From Helianthus annuus (taxonomy: Eukaryota; Streptophyta; Magnoliopsida; Asterales; Asteraceae): 64,000 nucleotides of DNA. The notes beneath the pieces were generated by a model, which worked only from the letters and a program-made list of their open reading frames with translations, did not search any database and was not told where the DNA came from. The first letter of the stretch is position 1. The number at the start of each line of letters is the position of its first letter. The stretch covers positions 142,010,760 through 142,074,759 of the forward strand of contig NC_035433.2 of assembly GCF_002127325.2 (NCBI RefSeq), given 5' to 3'. Position numbers and translations under genes: made by a program. Positions 11,759 to 24,195 of the stretch are shown here, piece by piece.

Positions 11759-14700
11759 TGTCACACCCCAATTTTCCACGTGTCACCGGTGGGCCCGGTG
11801 GGGAGTATAGTGACGTAGTTGGCATCATCATAGACAAACAACACAATATATAAATGCACAGCGGAAGCAAAAGATAAATATATTACATTCCGAATATAAG
11901 TAATGTCAAAGTATTACAACGGAAGGTAAAGGATCCACAGGCGGATCAATAAAAGAAAAACTGTTCAATAGACTTAAGGCATCTAGAACTTGCAAAATTC
12001 CTTAGTGACGCCCTGAGTTCCCAGCCAATTACGCATAGTACCTGTCACTTAACCTTTTGGAAAAATACGTCAGTTTACACTGGTAAATACAATTAACTGA
12101 CTCATTTTGGAAAAAGAGTTTGAAAAGTGATTCGAGTGCAAACGACACAAAATATCTTGACACATTGATTAAAATGCACAGAGGCAAAATTAATCTTTAT
12201 ACTTGGGACAATTTTATTAATAAAAATCTTGTATCCGATTTACATGGTTGTCCAACATTTAGGGCCGGTGATTATACAATACAAGCCGGACAAGATTAAT
12301 CGACACACCACAAATATAATCTCACAAGAAGATAATCTCACGAGTGAGTATACGTTATACATATGCAACAGGAGGTGTTTTGCCTACACCTTGTGCTTAC
12401 ATCGTGGCCATTCACTTTTTAAAATGAGCCAAGGATATCCAGGACACGGTCATTAACCCCCAATGTTATTTGTTATCAATCAACACAGATTAAAACGGGA
12501 TTATGCAATTTAATCATCTCCGATTAAACAGTTTCTACACCCGACCAAGCGGTATTTTTATAATACCGTATCCCAAGCCCGTATAAGGGAAAATAAGTTA
12601 AAAGTATTTACCTGAGCTAGCTCCTGTCTTAAATAGCAAGAATAATAACTCAGCCGTATTCCTAAGTAAGCGTAGGTACAATTTACCGGAAAGCTCTAGT
12701 CTGGAACGATGGTATAAATAACCAATTAGACTGCTGACGGGTCTTTAATTAAGCCTAAGCTTAGACCGGTTAGTCTTAAAGAAATATACGGTTAAGACGC
12801 ATGATTAAGCGAAAGACCGGATAGAATGTGATTTAGACCCGACAAGTTTGAATACTTGTATAATGTGGGTATACTAAATACATTCTGGATTTTGAGATAA
12901 AAATGATAACGTTTGACCCGTTTCGGTCAATTTACGCAAACTAGTTACGTAAACCGAACCGAACGCAAAAAGGGCGTTACGGGTAACCAAAAGAGTCATA
13001 TGCAAGTTCCCTGAGATAATATGCTTTAAATATGATATAATATCAGCAAGTTATGTCCTATTATGCCCCGAATGTATTTAAACTCAATTTACGCCTCATA
13101 AGGGCATTTTGGTCATTTAAAAGATTATGAAAGAGTCAATTTGGTAATCTGAGTTACAGGTCTGATTTATACAGTAAATATACTTAATTTGCCATATTAT
13201 AACAGTAGGGTATGACCCATATACCAAACTTAACATTAAAAATCAATCTATGCACCGTAGGGGTATTTTAGTAATTTCACAAGGGCTAAAAATGCCAAAA
13301 CTGGAAATCTGAGTTCAAACATTTATACTTACCGTTATTATATGAAATATACCAAATACATCAGTAGGTATGAGTCTTATATGTTTAAAATGAGTATAAC
13401 GCTTACTATGCGCTAAAAACGCTAAAAATGCGATTTAGAGCCGTTTCCGGGTTTTCAAAAGAAAGCTGAGATTTTTATATTTCCAGAACGCTCAAAATAA
13501 TTTATTTAACAAATAAGATCAGTAGAAAAAGGTTTGAGGTCAAAAGAATGTATAAAACTCATTTTATGGCTTAAACGGTCAAAACCGGCATCCACCGAAT
13601 CGACTTAGCGACGTATGATCCGTTCAGCCAAAAATCAAATAAAAATCATCAAAAATCCCAAAATATTATATAACATCAGTGGGTAAAAAGTTTTGTATCA
13701 AAACGTGGCCTGAAATGGGTCATATGCGAAATGCGCCGTTTATGTAACTTTAAGATATAGTTTTACGCTATCGGCCATAATTCAAAATCTGGACCACCAA
13801 CGGGTCTCAAATTTTCGGTGCAAGTTTATATATTAGAAATAAAGATTTCTACTCTTTCACTTTTCCAAAAATCACGTTTATATCAAAAGGGCAAAATAGT
13901 CAACTTTAAGCATAAATCGGAACATGCAAATGAATCGGCTAAGAATAGACTCGAGATATAAAAATTCCAGAGAGTTTTACCAAAATAAATATGGTTTAAA
14001 GTACTCTCCAATACAGGTCTCAAACATGCATGTACGGATCCGAATCGATAGTCTACGAAAAGGTCTTTTTATAAGACTTTCGGTTCCGATTCGTATTTAT
14101 ACTCAAGATTGTCGAGTTGATTATGATAAAACACATTCTTACATATATTATAAGTTATTTATGATGATCAAACAGATTGCATGTCCTCTACATTACCATT
14201 TAAGCTTATTTTTGCAAAAACCACTTATGTTGACTTTTTAAGAACGCCTTTGACTCGACAATTAGCATGCATAAAGTGGGAATCTGAGAATACCCTTTTG
14301 AGGGTTTGTTTCCCACATAAATACCAACATAACAGTGGTTTCAATTTGAGAAATGACAGAGTAAAACTCGTTTAATCGAAAAGTCAAATTATAAGAACAA
14401 CGGTTTGACTTTTAACTAATAATCTATGCTAGAACGAATTATAGGATGATATAAAGGATTACCAAGGTCCTAATGAAGCCTAGCAAGCACTTGGAGTCTG
14501 CCTTGATGATCAGAAAGCTCCTGGAGAAGTCTTGAGAGTTTTGCAAGATGTGTGTGTTCTTGATCACAATGCAAGTGCCAAAGAAATGAGCCTTTTGATC
14601 AATTTATGGAGGAATTCAGATGTTATAGCAAGCTCCCAGTAGGCCTAGGCATGCAAGGAAGTTTATTGGTGCAAAAGGAGGTGATATGAGCTGTTTACCA

Positions 14701-15402
14701 CTTCAAATTCGGACCCAAATTGCAATTTTCGCGAAGTTCTGATGCTGGCGGGGTCACGCGGCCCGCCTAAGGATTCCCAGGCGGGTCGCCTGGGGTCTGC
14801 AGGCCCAAAAATGTTTCAAACTTGGCAGCTTTGGTCCCTGTTCTTGCACGCGATGTTTCGGCTAGTTATTTTGACTCGTAAACCCCCAAACTTGGTTTTT
14901 AAGAACCTTGGGACATTTACCAACATGGTAATGTCCTCGGATAACTTTGCGCTCAACCGAAAAGCCATGAAATTCGACGTTGACGCTTTTAGCCCCTCAA
15001 GTACGGTTTTGGCCATAACTTTCTCATACGTTAACGAAACTTCACGAAATTTTTACCACATATTCTAGTGAGTATATTTTAGCATTATAAAGCTTCGGGT
15101 CTGCCAAAAGTTCACTCAGAGGTATAAATTTAACATGTTGACACTTTTGGCCCCTATAGTTTGTAATTCCTCACTTTTGTGCAATTTCCGCGTCGTATGA
15201 TCCATGAATCATCCGTTTAAGGTTATGAACATTATGTAGGGTTATCATAGAGTCTATTTATCCATTGTTGACACTTTGGACCCTTACGTTCCATAGTTTT
15301 CACTGTTTGTCAATTTTAGTCCCTCTAAAGTATGTTTTCACATACCGGAACCTTATGACACGTGTCAAGACATTACTGGACGAAATTTTTCGAGGTGTTA
15401 CA
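11759..15402 (-). repeat. LTR (outer 5' copy, 3644 bp)
   Basis: TG..CA ends; minus strand begins TGTAACACCTCG at 15402. Followed on the plus side by actaa, the expected half of a 5 bp target duplication. Contains a GC-rich palindromic block near 14750-14795 (acgcggcccgcc and ggcgggtcgcc). Confidence 0.9.
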
Positions 15403-16973
15403 ACTAAGTACTCCCAAGGAGTATGAATACAAAAATACACATACAAATACACGAGAATACATGAGTATACAAGTATACAAAATACCTCACAAAGAAACAC
15501 ATGGGCAAATGCAAGAAAATATATTTATGAAAATATATTTCTTAACATATTATTGAATTTGGACGCTATGGACTTAAATATGTATTTTTGGACAAAAATA
15601 TATAACCATTACCAAGTAATGGAATTTATATAAAAATCGAGTGAATAACGAGAATGATTATATATATTTTATAGCATGACAAAATATATATATTTCATAC
15701 AAGTCTTAAAAATATATTATTTTTAAGAAATATAATTCCGAAAAGTAATAAAAATCAAAGTATTGATTTTTGGTGAAAAATACAAAATACACAAGTATTT
15801 ACATAAAATACAAGTATACTTTCCTAAGAATACTTGTACAAAAATAATATGGAGAATATTATTTCACAAAATACTTATATTTATTTTTGGGAAAATAATA
15901 TAAGTAACATACATGAAAAGTTAAAAATATAAATTATTTTTAACAACTTATTACCTAGAAAAGTCTACGAAAATGAATATATATTTGTGTAGTGCAATAT
16001 ATATTTACAAATAAACAATATATACTCAAAGTGCAAAAACATGACAAACGGGCAAGACCCGACAAACATGGGCACGATCCTCATAAAGAATAAGAATGAA
16101 TGCACAAAAACATATACATAAACAAAAGATGGTGACTTGTACTGGTATGATACAAGTCTAGTGACTAACATTAATAGAACACGTATAGGTCACGACGCTA
16201 CAAAACCAACCGGTGAAGTTTGCGGCACAGGATATGCAAAGTTGTGAGTTCATGTCCCCACTTTTAAACTTTTACTTGTTTTCTAAACTTGGGGAAAATA
16301 CATGTGCTATGGTATGTTGAATACAAAAACTAAGGAATGATACTTTAGATCATATCACGAATAGGGTGCCATAAGCACCATTAATCAATTACATACCAAG
16401 ACCGCGGAACAAAAGGTTAGATCTAATGGGTTTCATGCAACCACACTCTTGGCCACTCTTTTACCAAGCAGTGCTTTTGTGTCTCTAGTCGTGAATCGAC
16501 AAGTAAAAATGCCTATGGTTTGGATGCTTCCTATGTCGTGTCACATGTTAATGGCCTTGCAAACCATTAGCGATCTCGATTTCCTTACATTTTCAGAAGT
16601 ACATATTTCAGTACAATTACATACCATGTTTTCTACAACGAATGCTTAAATGTTTATACAAAACTGCATGAATTCACACCAACATTATGTTGACGATTTT
16701 CCAAAACTCACATGTATTTCAGGAAACAAGTTGGATCCTGGGCGCTGGTGTTGTTTTCAAGACGTAAATTTCAAGTTTAGATGTCATCCACTTTTGTTTT
16801 GTATCATAACTTGAGGGTTTTGGTTGAAACTTAAATGACTTGTGTTAGTAACATTTCAATATTATGAATGGATGAACATCTTGTTTTAATCATATAGTTG
16901 TTTATTATAATTAAATGCAATGATATTGAGCAAGTCACACATCATACGTTTCCGCAAAAGTCAGGGTGTGACA
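15403..16973 (+). repeat. Probable LTR 3' portion (plus orientation), split by the element to its left
   Basis: AT-rich DNA with repeated 'acaagtat' words that ends in tcagggtgtgaca, the same terminal form as the other plus-oriented LTRs here (ggggtgtgaca). No start of this LTR is seen, which fits an insertion of the 1-15402 element into it. There is no primer-binding site after 16973. No supported ORF. Confidence 0.4.
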
Positions 16974-17531
16974 GGTATTCACTTGCTATTTTAGTCTTGG
17001 TTAGTTGATAAAGGTTATTGCCTTTTTTTGGAGGATACCAAGGTTCAAATTCTAGTATAAGAAGAATATTATCTTGATTTCCTTGGAAGATTATTATCTT
17101 GATTTGCTTTAGATTAAACTACAAGTTTTGTCATTAATTTATATATCTAATTACAGGCGATATTTTTTGCCTTTAAAATTGATGGGATTTGTATTTTATG
17201 TTTTAAAATCTTATACGTTGTATCCTTTGGTACGTTGTATCCTTTGGCCCTAACCTAACTATTTTTTCTTGTTAAATTTGGTCATCCATGGGTATTTTAG
17301 TCTTTCTACCCATTTATTTAATATTTTTTAAACAATAAAACAAAGTATTTTTAAAAATTATTAGTATTATTGTTGTTGTTGTTGTGTACATAAAAGACAA
17401 ATCCTGTAATTTACTCTTTCTTTAGGAGTAGGAAGTAAATAGTTGTGTAAGTTGTTCAAGAAAGAAAAAAATGGGTCTAATGTGATCATTTAAAATTATT
17501 TTTAATGTGATTTAGCAATGAGCTACCTACA
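16974..17531. other. AT-rich DNA without recognised feature
   Basis: Holds a short ttgttg run near 17372 and a direct repeat of 'tacgttgtatcctttgg' near 17215-17245. I see no gene or clear element. Confidence 0.5.
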
Positions 17532-19117
17532 TGTAACACCTCGCAAAATCATGTTCAATACATTGGTGACACGTGTCATAAACCCTGATCATGTTAAAAG
17601 ATAACTTGAGAGAATAAAACTATCAAACGGTGTAAAGATGTAAATAAAAGGACCAAAAGCGTCAACATGTCAAACATGTGCCTCTGAATGACCTCATAAG
17701 ATGTTTGTATTCATTATTAAATAAAATTGTCGGACACAAGAAGTCGTTGTGGTTAAAAATCAAAAGTTACAAAACAAAGGGGTTGAAAGTGTCAACATGT
17801 TAATTCTTACCTCTGAGTAACCTTTTAACGTTCCTAAAGCTTTGTAAAATATTATTACATCCTCATGAAAATCAGATAATGATTTATAAATGTTCCGATT
17901 CAATCTTGTGTTGAATAAATCAAAATAGGGTCATATGTGTAAAAATGACAATTCTTCTTTCATATGGCCTTTTCAAAGACTCCAAGACCCTTGTAATGCA
18001 TGGCATTACTTTCAAGAGCATTCAGGCCTGATCATGTGCTCCCCGTCTGCTGAAAGTGACCTTATATTTGACTTTAGAAAGTTGCATGGTCAAATGTTAA
18101 AGTTCTGAAAATTTTGTCTTCTGATCAAAGGCTTACGGACCGCAAAGCATACACTTTATAGACCGTAAGGTGGCTTAACTGGGCGGTACAATTTGAATAT
18201 CGGTTACGGACCGTAAGGGCTTAGGCTTACGGTCCGCAAAGACTGTATCTGGGCAGTGAAAATGGACAGCTGCGGGTTGTCTCCTTCTACACCCTTTTTC
18301 TCGAAACCAGCTGCATGCTAATGGTATTATAAAACCTCTAGACACCTGTCACATCCCAACCGATGATGGAAACATCGAGACATGGCACTGAGCTAAACAG
18401 ATTGTCAAAAGAAATTCCATAACAACTAAATTACCAGATAGTTAACATTATCTCCCATACCATAACCTACCAAACAATCAAATTATTACAGACATCGATA
18501 TCCTCAAAACAAAACATGTTCCGACAACTCAGATTTAAATAAAATAAATTGTCTTTCTTTCTAGACTCTCAATCCTACTTAATTCCATGGAAGGCAAGCA
18601 AAACATCCTAGCAGATAGCATCCTAAACACCTGTCACATACGTTAAAGTAAAGGTCAATACACATAGTGTAAAGGTGAGCATACAAGTTTAATAATAGCA
18701 TATAGAGTTCGAAATAGTTTACGCATAACCAACATGTAACATCTATCACACCCCAACCGATGGCGGAAACATCGGGATGAGACGAACAAATTGCTCAAAA
18801 CAACATAACACTAATTGTGACAATATAGATTAAATCAAATTTCATAAATGACTAAATTCAAATACATTGTTTCAAATAAAGACAAATAGCAACAAACATG
18901 GTTTATTATTAAAATGGGTATCTAGTCCATCCTAACTTGATTTCTTCATCTTGACTATCAACCTGCAACATGTATTAAAATAACATCAACAAAAATATGT
19001 TGGCGAGTATACAAGTTTGATACATAGCATAGTAGAATAAAATGTTTAAATTCTCATATCCAACACGAATAACATGATCCACTTTGCCTTTCCCAATAGA
19101 CTAGCGGGAGGTTAACA

Positions 19118-19308
19118 CGTTCAACTTGTTCAATACGATCAACTTGTTTTATACGATCAACTTGTGTTATACGATCAACTTGTGTTATACGATCAACTTG
19201 TGTTATACGATCAACTTGTGTTATACGATCAACTTGTGTTATACGATCAACTTGTGTTATACGATCAACTTGTGTTATACGATCAACTTGTGTTATACGA
19301 TCAACTTG
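19118..19308. repeat. 18 bp tandem array in LTR (short allele)
   Basis: Unit tacgatcaacttgtgtta, eight core units plus three diverged units at the left edge. Open in several frames because the unit length is a multiple of three; the minus-strand reading gives RITQVD repeated. Confidence 0.95.
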
Positions 19309-19642
19309 CATAGCATATGAGATTAACAAGCAGTAAAATGTTTCGTGTTTAAATGTGGATAGAGTGTGAATGTAACAAGTTTCAAGTGTGGTGTAATTTG
19401 AATATGAAATACATGTTGCACCCAAAGTGTTTAAAACGAAAATGGGATCGAGTATACTCACATTGGTTGCGTTGCGATTTCTTGTAATAATGCACGAGTA
19501 AGGATTGGGAATCCAAGGAAACGAACGAGAGAGCGAATAACAGAGATGGGAGGTTTCGGATGCGATGTAACTCCGATTCCGGCAAGGGTGTAAGGGTGTC
19601 GAAAGATGATTGTGTGTGGGTAAAATGGTGATGCGGGTCTCG

Positions 19643-19652
19643 ATATTTATAG
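19643..19652 (-). promoter_or_regulatory. TATA-like box in LTR
   Basis: Minus strand CTATAAATAT, conserved at 21651-21660 in the other LTR. Position and strand fit an LTR promoter. Confidence 0.5.
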
Positions 19653-20354
19653 CGTTCGAAGGTCTCGCCATACATGGAAATGGTTGTTGATGGAGATGGA
19701 AATGGAAATGCGTATACGGCGAGTGATTAGAGATTACAGGCAATAGGAAACACCGTTGACTTGTTTTGGAATGTTAAGAATTACCGAGTTTAGGAATGGT
19801 TCGGTTTGTAAAAGACGACCAGGTTCATGATTTCCTTTAAGATGGAAACGCGGAAATGTTATCAATTCTAATTACTGAGAAGTCAGCGGTCATAATCAAA
19901 AGGAAAGTTGGTTGTCCGTGGTTCTGATTTTGAGCGGCAGTTTCGAAGGAGTTTCAAATGTATGCTTGCATAAAATCTTAAACATTAATAAATCACATTG
20001 ATTTCAAGATTGTTGTTTGGTGAGTTTTGATCCTTATTTTATATTAACGTTTCCAATATTTACAATTAAATCCCTTGACTTAACAGGTTTATACTAACTG
20101 ACACTAACAAAGTTATAACTTAAATTAGATAAAACTCTAACTAGTTTATAATAAAAAGTTGAAATGTGATGATTATTTAAATTAATTAAAGTTAATTAAT
20201 TACTAAAAAAATTATTAACTATATAGATAATTAAAATGAATAAAAAAAATCTTTCAACATTTATTTACTTCGCGAAAATTCCGAGTTTCGAGGGTTAGGA
20301 TCCGAATTTAAAACGGGTCGGATTTTGAGAAACCAATTTTTGACGGATGTTACA

Positions 20355-20366
20355 GTCTCCCCTACT
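20355..20366 (-). promoter_or_regulatory. Polypurine tract
   Basis: Minus strand AGTAGGGGAGAC directly before the 3' LTR start, the normal position of the plus-strand primer. Confidence 0.75.
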
Positions 20367-20680
20367 TTAGGAGATTTCGTCCTCGAAATCTAAGAGGAAG
20401 ACTTTTGAAAAGATGACATCTATAGATTTAAAACAAAAGGCGAGATTTGATCATAACGTTTTTTTAAGGAAAATGTTTTCATGAAAGAGTCACATAGCAC
20501 ATAAGATGTTCAATTAGTTTCACATAGCATAACCATGAATTTCACGTAGTGTAACATAGATAATGAAAGCATTATAAATTTAGTTTATTCACGAGAGATT
20601 ATTATTATTTGTTTTAGATTGCGAAGATAGCGTGTAACGTGTCTCCAAGCTTGAAAAGATTATTATTATTTGTTTTAGAT

Positions 20681-20694
20681 TGGCTCTGATACCA
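20681..20694 (-). promoter_or_regulatory. Primer-binding site, initiator tRNA-Met
   Basis: Minus strand TGGTATCAGAGCCA, three bases from the 5' LTR at 20698. Shows that the 343 bp interior keeps the cis signals for reverse transcription. Confidence 0.9.
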
Positions 20695-20697
20695 ATC

Positions 20698-22356
20698 TGT
20701 CACACCCCAACCGATGGCGGAAACATCGGGATGAGACGAACAAATTGCTCAAAACAACATAACACTAATTGTGACAATATAGATTAAATCAAATTTCATA
20801 AATGACTAAATTCAAATACATTGTTTCAAATAAAGACAAATAGCAACAAACATGGTTTATTATTAAAATGGGTATCTAGTCCATCCTAACTTGATTTCTT
20901 CATCTTGACTATCAACCTGCAACATGTATTAAAATAACATCAACAAAAATATGTTGGCGAGTATACAAGTTTGATACATAGCATAGTAGAATAAAATGTT
21001 TAAATTCTCATATCCAACACGAATAACATGATCCACTTTGCCTTTCCCAATAGACTAGCGGGAGGTTAACACGTTCAACTTGTTCAATACGATCAACTTG
21101 TTTTATACGATCAACTTGTGTTATACGATCAACTTGTGTTATACGATCAACTTGTGTTATACGATCAACTTGTGTTATACGATCAACTTGTGTTATACGA
21201 TCAACTTGTGTTATACGATCAACTTGTGTTATACGATCAACTTGTGTTATACGATCAACTTGTGTTATACGATCAACTTGTGTTATACGATCAACTTGTG
21301 TTATACGATCAACTTGCATAGCATATGAGATTAACAAGCAGTAAAATGTTTCGTGTTTAAATGTGGATAGAGTGTGAATGTAACAAGTTTCAAGTGTGGT
21401 GTAATTTGAATATGAAATACATGTTGCTCCCAAAGTGTTTAAAACGAAAATGGGATCGAGTATACTCACATTGGTTGCGTTGCGATTTCTTGTAATAATG
21501 CACGAGTAAGGATTGGGAATCCAAGGAAACGAACGAGAGAGCGAATAACAGAGATGGGAGGTTTCGGATGCGATGTAACTCCGATTCCGGCAAGGGTGTA
21601 AGGGTGTCGAAAGATGATTGTGTGTGGGTAAAATGGTGATGCGGGTCTCGATATTTATAGCGTTCGAAGGTCTCGCCATACATGGAAACGGTTGTTGATG
21701 GAAATGGAAATGCGTATACGGCGAGTGATTAGAGATTACAGGCAATAGGAAACACCGTTGACTTGTTTTGGAATGTTAAGAATTACCGAGTTTAGGAATG
21801 GTTCGGTTTGTAAAAGACGACCAGGTTCATGATTTCCTTTAAGATGGAAACGCGGAAATGTTATCAATTCTAATTACCGAGAAGTCAGCGGTCATAATCA
21901 AAAGGAAAGTTGGTTGTCCGCGGTTCTGATTTTGAGCGGCAGTTTCGAAGGAGTTTCAAATGTATGCTTGCATAAAATCTTAAACATTAATAAATCACAT
22001 TGATTTCAAGACTGTTGTTTGGTGAGTTTTGATCCTTATTTTATATTAACGTTTCCAATATTTACAATTAAATCCCTTGACTTAACAGGTTTATACTAAC
22101 TGACACTAACAAAGTTATAACTTAAATTAGATAAAACTCTAACTAGTTTATAATAAAAAGTTGAAATGTGATGATTATTTAAATTAATTAAAGTTAATTA
22201 ATTACTAAAAAAATTATTAACTATATAGATAATTAAAATGAATAAAAAAAATCTTTCAACATTTATTTACTTCGCGAAAATTCCGAGTTTCGAAGGTTAG
22301 GATCCGAATTTAAAACGGGTCGGATTTTGAGAAACCAATTTTTGACGGATGTTACA
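20698..22356 (-). repeat. 5' LTR of the minimal element (1659 bp)
   Basis: Starts tgtcacacccc and ends gatgttaca. Holds 11 core units of the 18 bp repeat (21072-21316) against eight in the other LTR, and lacks 6 bp near 21697. These two differences account exactly for the 48 bp length difference. TATA-like box at 21651-21660. Confidence 0.9.
21072..21316. repeat. 18 bp tandem array in LTR (long allele)
   Basis: Same unit as 19118-19308 with three more copies (54 bp). The LTRs were identical at insertion, so this length change happened afterwards. Confidence 0.95.
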
Positions 22357-22841
22357 ACATCTAGCAAAGTGAAAGCTAGTAGGTTATCGACAGAGAAATA
22401 TGCACAGACGTGACTGTGAGTTGTAGAATGCGCAACACATATCCCTACTGGGACACGTGAAGTAAAGCCCTTAACAACCCCTGTCCACGACAGGTGCTGA
22501 GTCCAAACTATAGTACTATCGTTGCTAAGGTGTCAGGCAACAATCACTGTGTTAACATAACATACTAACATTCATCGAATAACACGTAACATGCAATAGC
22601 GGTCAGCGTATAAATAGTCTTTGCGTTGTGTGTCGATTGTGATTTGAATAAGTAACGTACGTAACACCCAAAAGTGCGTAAAGCAAAAACGGATCGAGTA
22701 TACTCACAGATTGTGTTAACAAGTAAACACTCTCTTGGATTGAAGGGAGCGCTGAGAGAAATTAGCCTGAACAGTTAACGATAGCATAAATGATGAGCGG
22801 CGCGTAAAACGATGCAAGTGTACCAAGTGTCGAACGGTAAT

Positions 22842-23395
22842 CCAATCGGATGGCAATCTGATCGGATGGTCATTCGATCGGATATCAATCCGCTCGGATG
22901 GTCATCCGATCTGATGGACATTCGGTCGGATTTGACATTCGTTGGTAAGAATGTGTTTGTGTATGATGGCTTGTCTTTTGAAGTTTTTGTTATAGCATTT
23001 GAAAACAGAGAAGTATCTCTACCTTTCAGGTCGTTCGATCGAACAGTGGTTCGATCGGATGGCGATCCGTTCGGCGAGACATTTATGCGGAGAACAAGTT
23101 CACAGCAGGATCATCATCCAATCAGATGGTCTACCGATCGGGTGGCAATCCGTTAGAACTGGCAGTGCATTGAACATGTTGAAAATTGTTGAGTGTTAAG
23201 ATTCCAAACGTCACATGGTCGGATGGTCGTTCGATCGGATGGCTATCCGATCGGACGACAATCCGTTCGACGTTCAGTACTCTTGAAAGTTGAATAAAAG
23301 TTTAAGTGTGAATCCAAGTGCAATCCGATCGGATTGCGGTTCGATCGGATGGCAATTCGATCGGATGACAATCCGATCGGACGGCAATCCGTCCC
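22842..23395. repeat. Cluster of degenerate, part-palindromic GATCGGATGG repeats
   Basis: Words of the form (c)gatcggatgg(c/t)(a/c)atccgatcgg recur many times at irregular spacing (near 22842-22930, 23030-23060, 23130-23150, 23218-23270, 23320-23395). Many copies are self-complementary around CCGATCGG. They lie inside the right part of the 18347-24730 solo LTR. Confidence 0.85.
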
Positions 23396-24099
23396 GCGAC
23401 CTGATCGTGTTGTTAACTTGAAGATTCGTTAAGTTTTGTGGTTTGATCGAGACGGTATGACAACGTGCTAAACAACAGAAACCCCATCATGACCCAAGTG
23501 ACCCGATCGAACAGGAATCACCCAAGTCCGATCAGTTCACAGGTTCGTGACGGTGGTTCATGTTTAACCCGAAATCGATTATCTCTTTGATAGAAACCAG
23601 ATCTTGAACCAACACATCACCAAGAAAAAGTTGAAGATCAGAACAAGCTCCGATTCTATCGGTTTTGAGTGCGTTGAGTGTAAAAGAGTTGAAAGAAAGT
23701 TAGAAAACCATCCTTCAATCCTTTTAACCATGAATATGTGCAGATTTATGCGAAAACATTGTTAAATCTTGTGGAAATCCTTCAGATCTGAGTTGTTCAT
23801 GGTGGAATGATGCCAAAACTTGAAGTTCCTAAGAACTCCATGATGACATCACCTTAGAACACCTCAAATCCACTGATTTCACGGTTAAAAGTTAAGATTT
23901 AAAGGTGAAAAAGGTGAAGGAGTGCGTGTAGATCATAGAAGTACAAGATTTAGGTTGAAAACTTACAAGAATTGCGAGAAATCGAGGGAAAGAAGGTCTG
24001 AGTGCGGCTGGTCGAGTGGGAGAGCTGTCACATCACAAATGATGTGACAGGAGGGTATTTATAGGGTTTCCCAAAAAGGAAAGTGCCAGGGGTCGAATG

Positions 24100-24195
24100 G
24101 GTCACCGATCGGATGACACTCCAATCGGATGACAACCCGATCGGATGGCAATCTGATCGGTTGGCCATCCGATCGAGTGGTCACTCGATCGAGTG
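24100..24195. repeat. Second GATCGGATG repeat cluster
   Basis: Same repeat word as 22842-23395 (gatcggatgacaatc-like units), about 700 bp further on in the same LTR, next to a minus-strand TATA-like sequence (tatttataggg near 24056). Confidence 0.8.

Larger units (their letters stand above)
1..15402 (-). mobile_element. Tandem gag-only Ty3/gypsy-type element (composite, left end outside window)
   Basis: Read on the minus strand the order is LTR (15402 to 11759), tRNA primer site, leader, gag broken at 9087, second LTR (9086 to 5438), primer site, leader, complete gag (3732-2554), a second leader-like stretch and a shortened gag-like ORF (1984-1415), then more leader-like DNA to base 1. No protease, reverse transcriptase, RNase H or integrase is visible, so it would depend on enzymes from an autonomous relative such as the element at 34992-47212, whose gag is clearly homologous. 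The right flank is actaa at 15403-15407; its partner should lie left of the window. Confidence 0.8.
18744..20354 (-). repeat. 3' LTR of the minimal element (1611 bp)
   Basis: First base pair of the terminal TG is changed (tatcac instead of tgtcac), otherwise close to identical with 20698-22356. Carries eight core units of the 18 bp repeat and a TATA-like box at 19643-19652 on the minus strand. Confidence 0.9.
18744..22356 (-). mobile_element. Two-LTR element with a 343 bp non-coding interior
   Basis: Left LTR 18744-20354, interior 20355-20697, right LTR 20698-22356. Target duplication acatc at 18739-18743 and 22357-22361. The interior carries only a polypurine tract and a primer-binding site plus filler; there is no gag or pol. 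This is the minimal form seen in TRIM/LARD-type non-autonomous elements, though LTRs of about 1.6 kb are long for a TRIM. By eye the LTRs differ by about six substitutions, one 6 bp gap and three 18 bp repeat units, so the insertion is recent. Confidence 0.9.

Noticed and set aside
11415..11870. ORF of 151 codons across the primer site and LTR edge
   Set aside because: It crosses the leader/LTR boundary and is broken in the sister copy at 5088-5540.
5906..12456. Repeated 75-codon ORFs at 5906 and 12229
   Set aside because: Same LTR sequence twice; no domain, and on the strand opposite to the element's transcript.
16974..17531. Possible second LTR or primer site after the gtgtgaca at 16973
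   Set aside because: No tRNA-complementary sequence follows and no polypurine tract is visible.
19054..21745. Long minus-strand ORFs with (RITQVD)n repeats
   Set aside because: The open frame comes from the 18 bp repeat, whose unit length is a multiple of three; all neighbouring frames are open too. It lies wholly inside LTRs.
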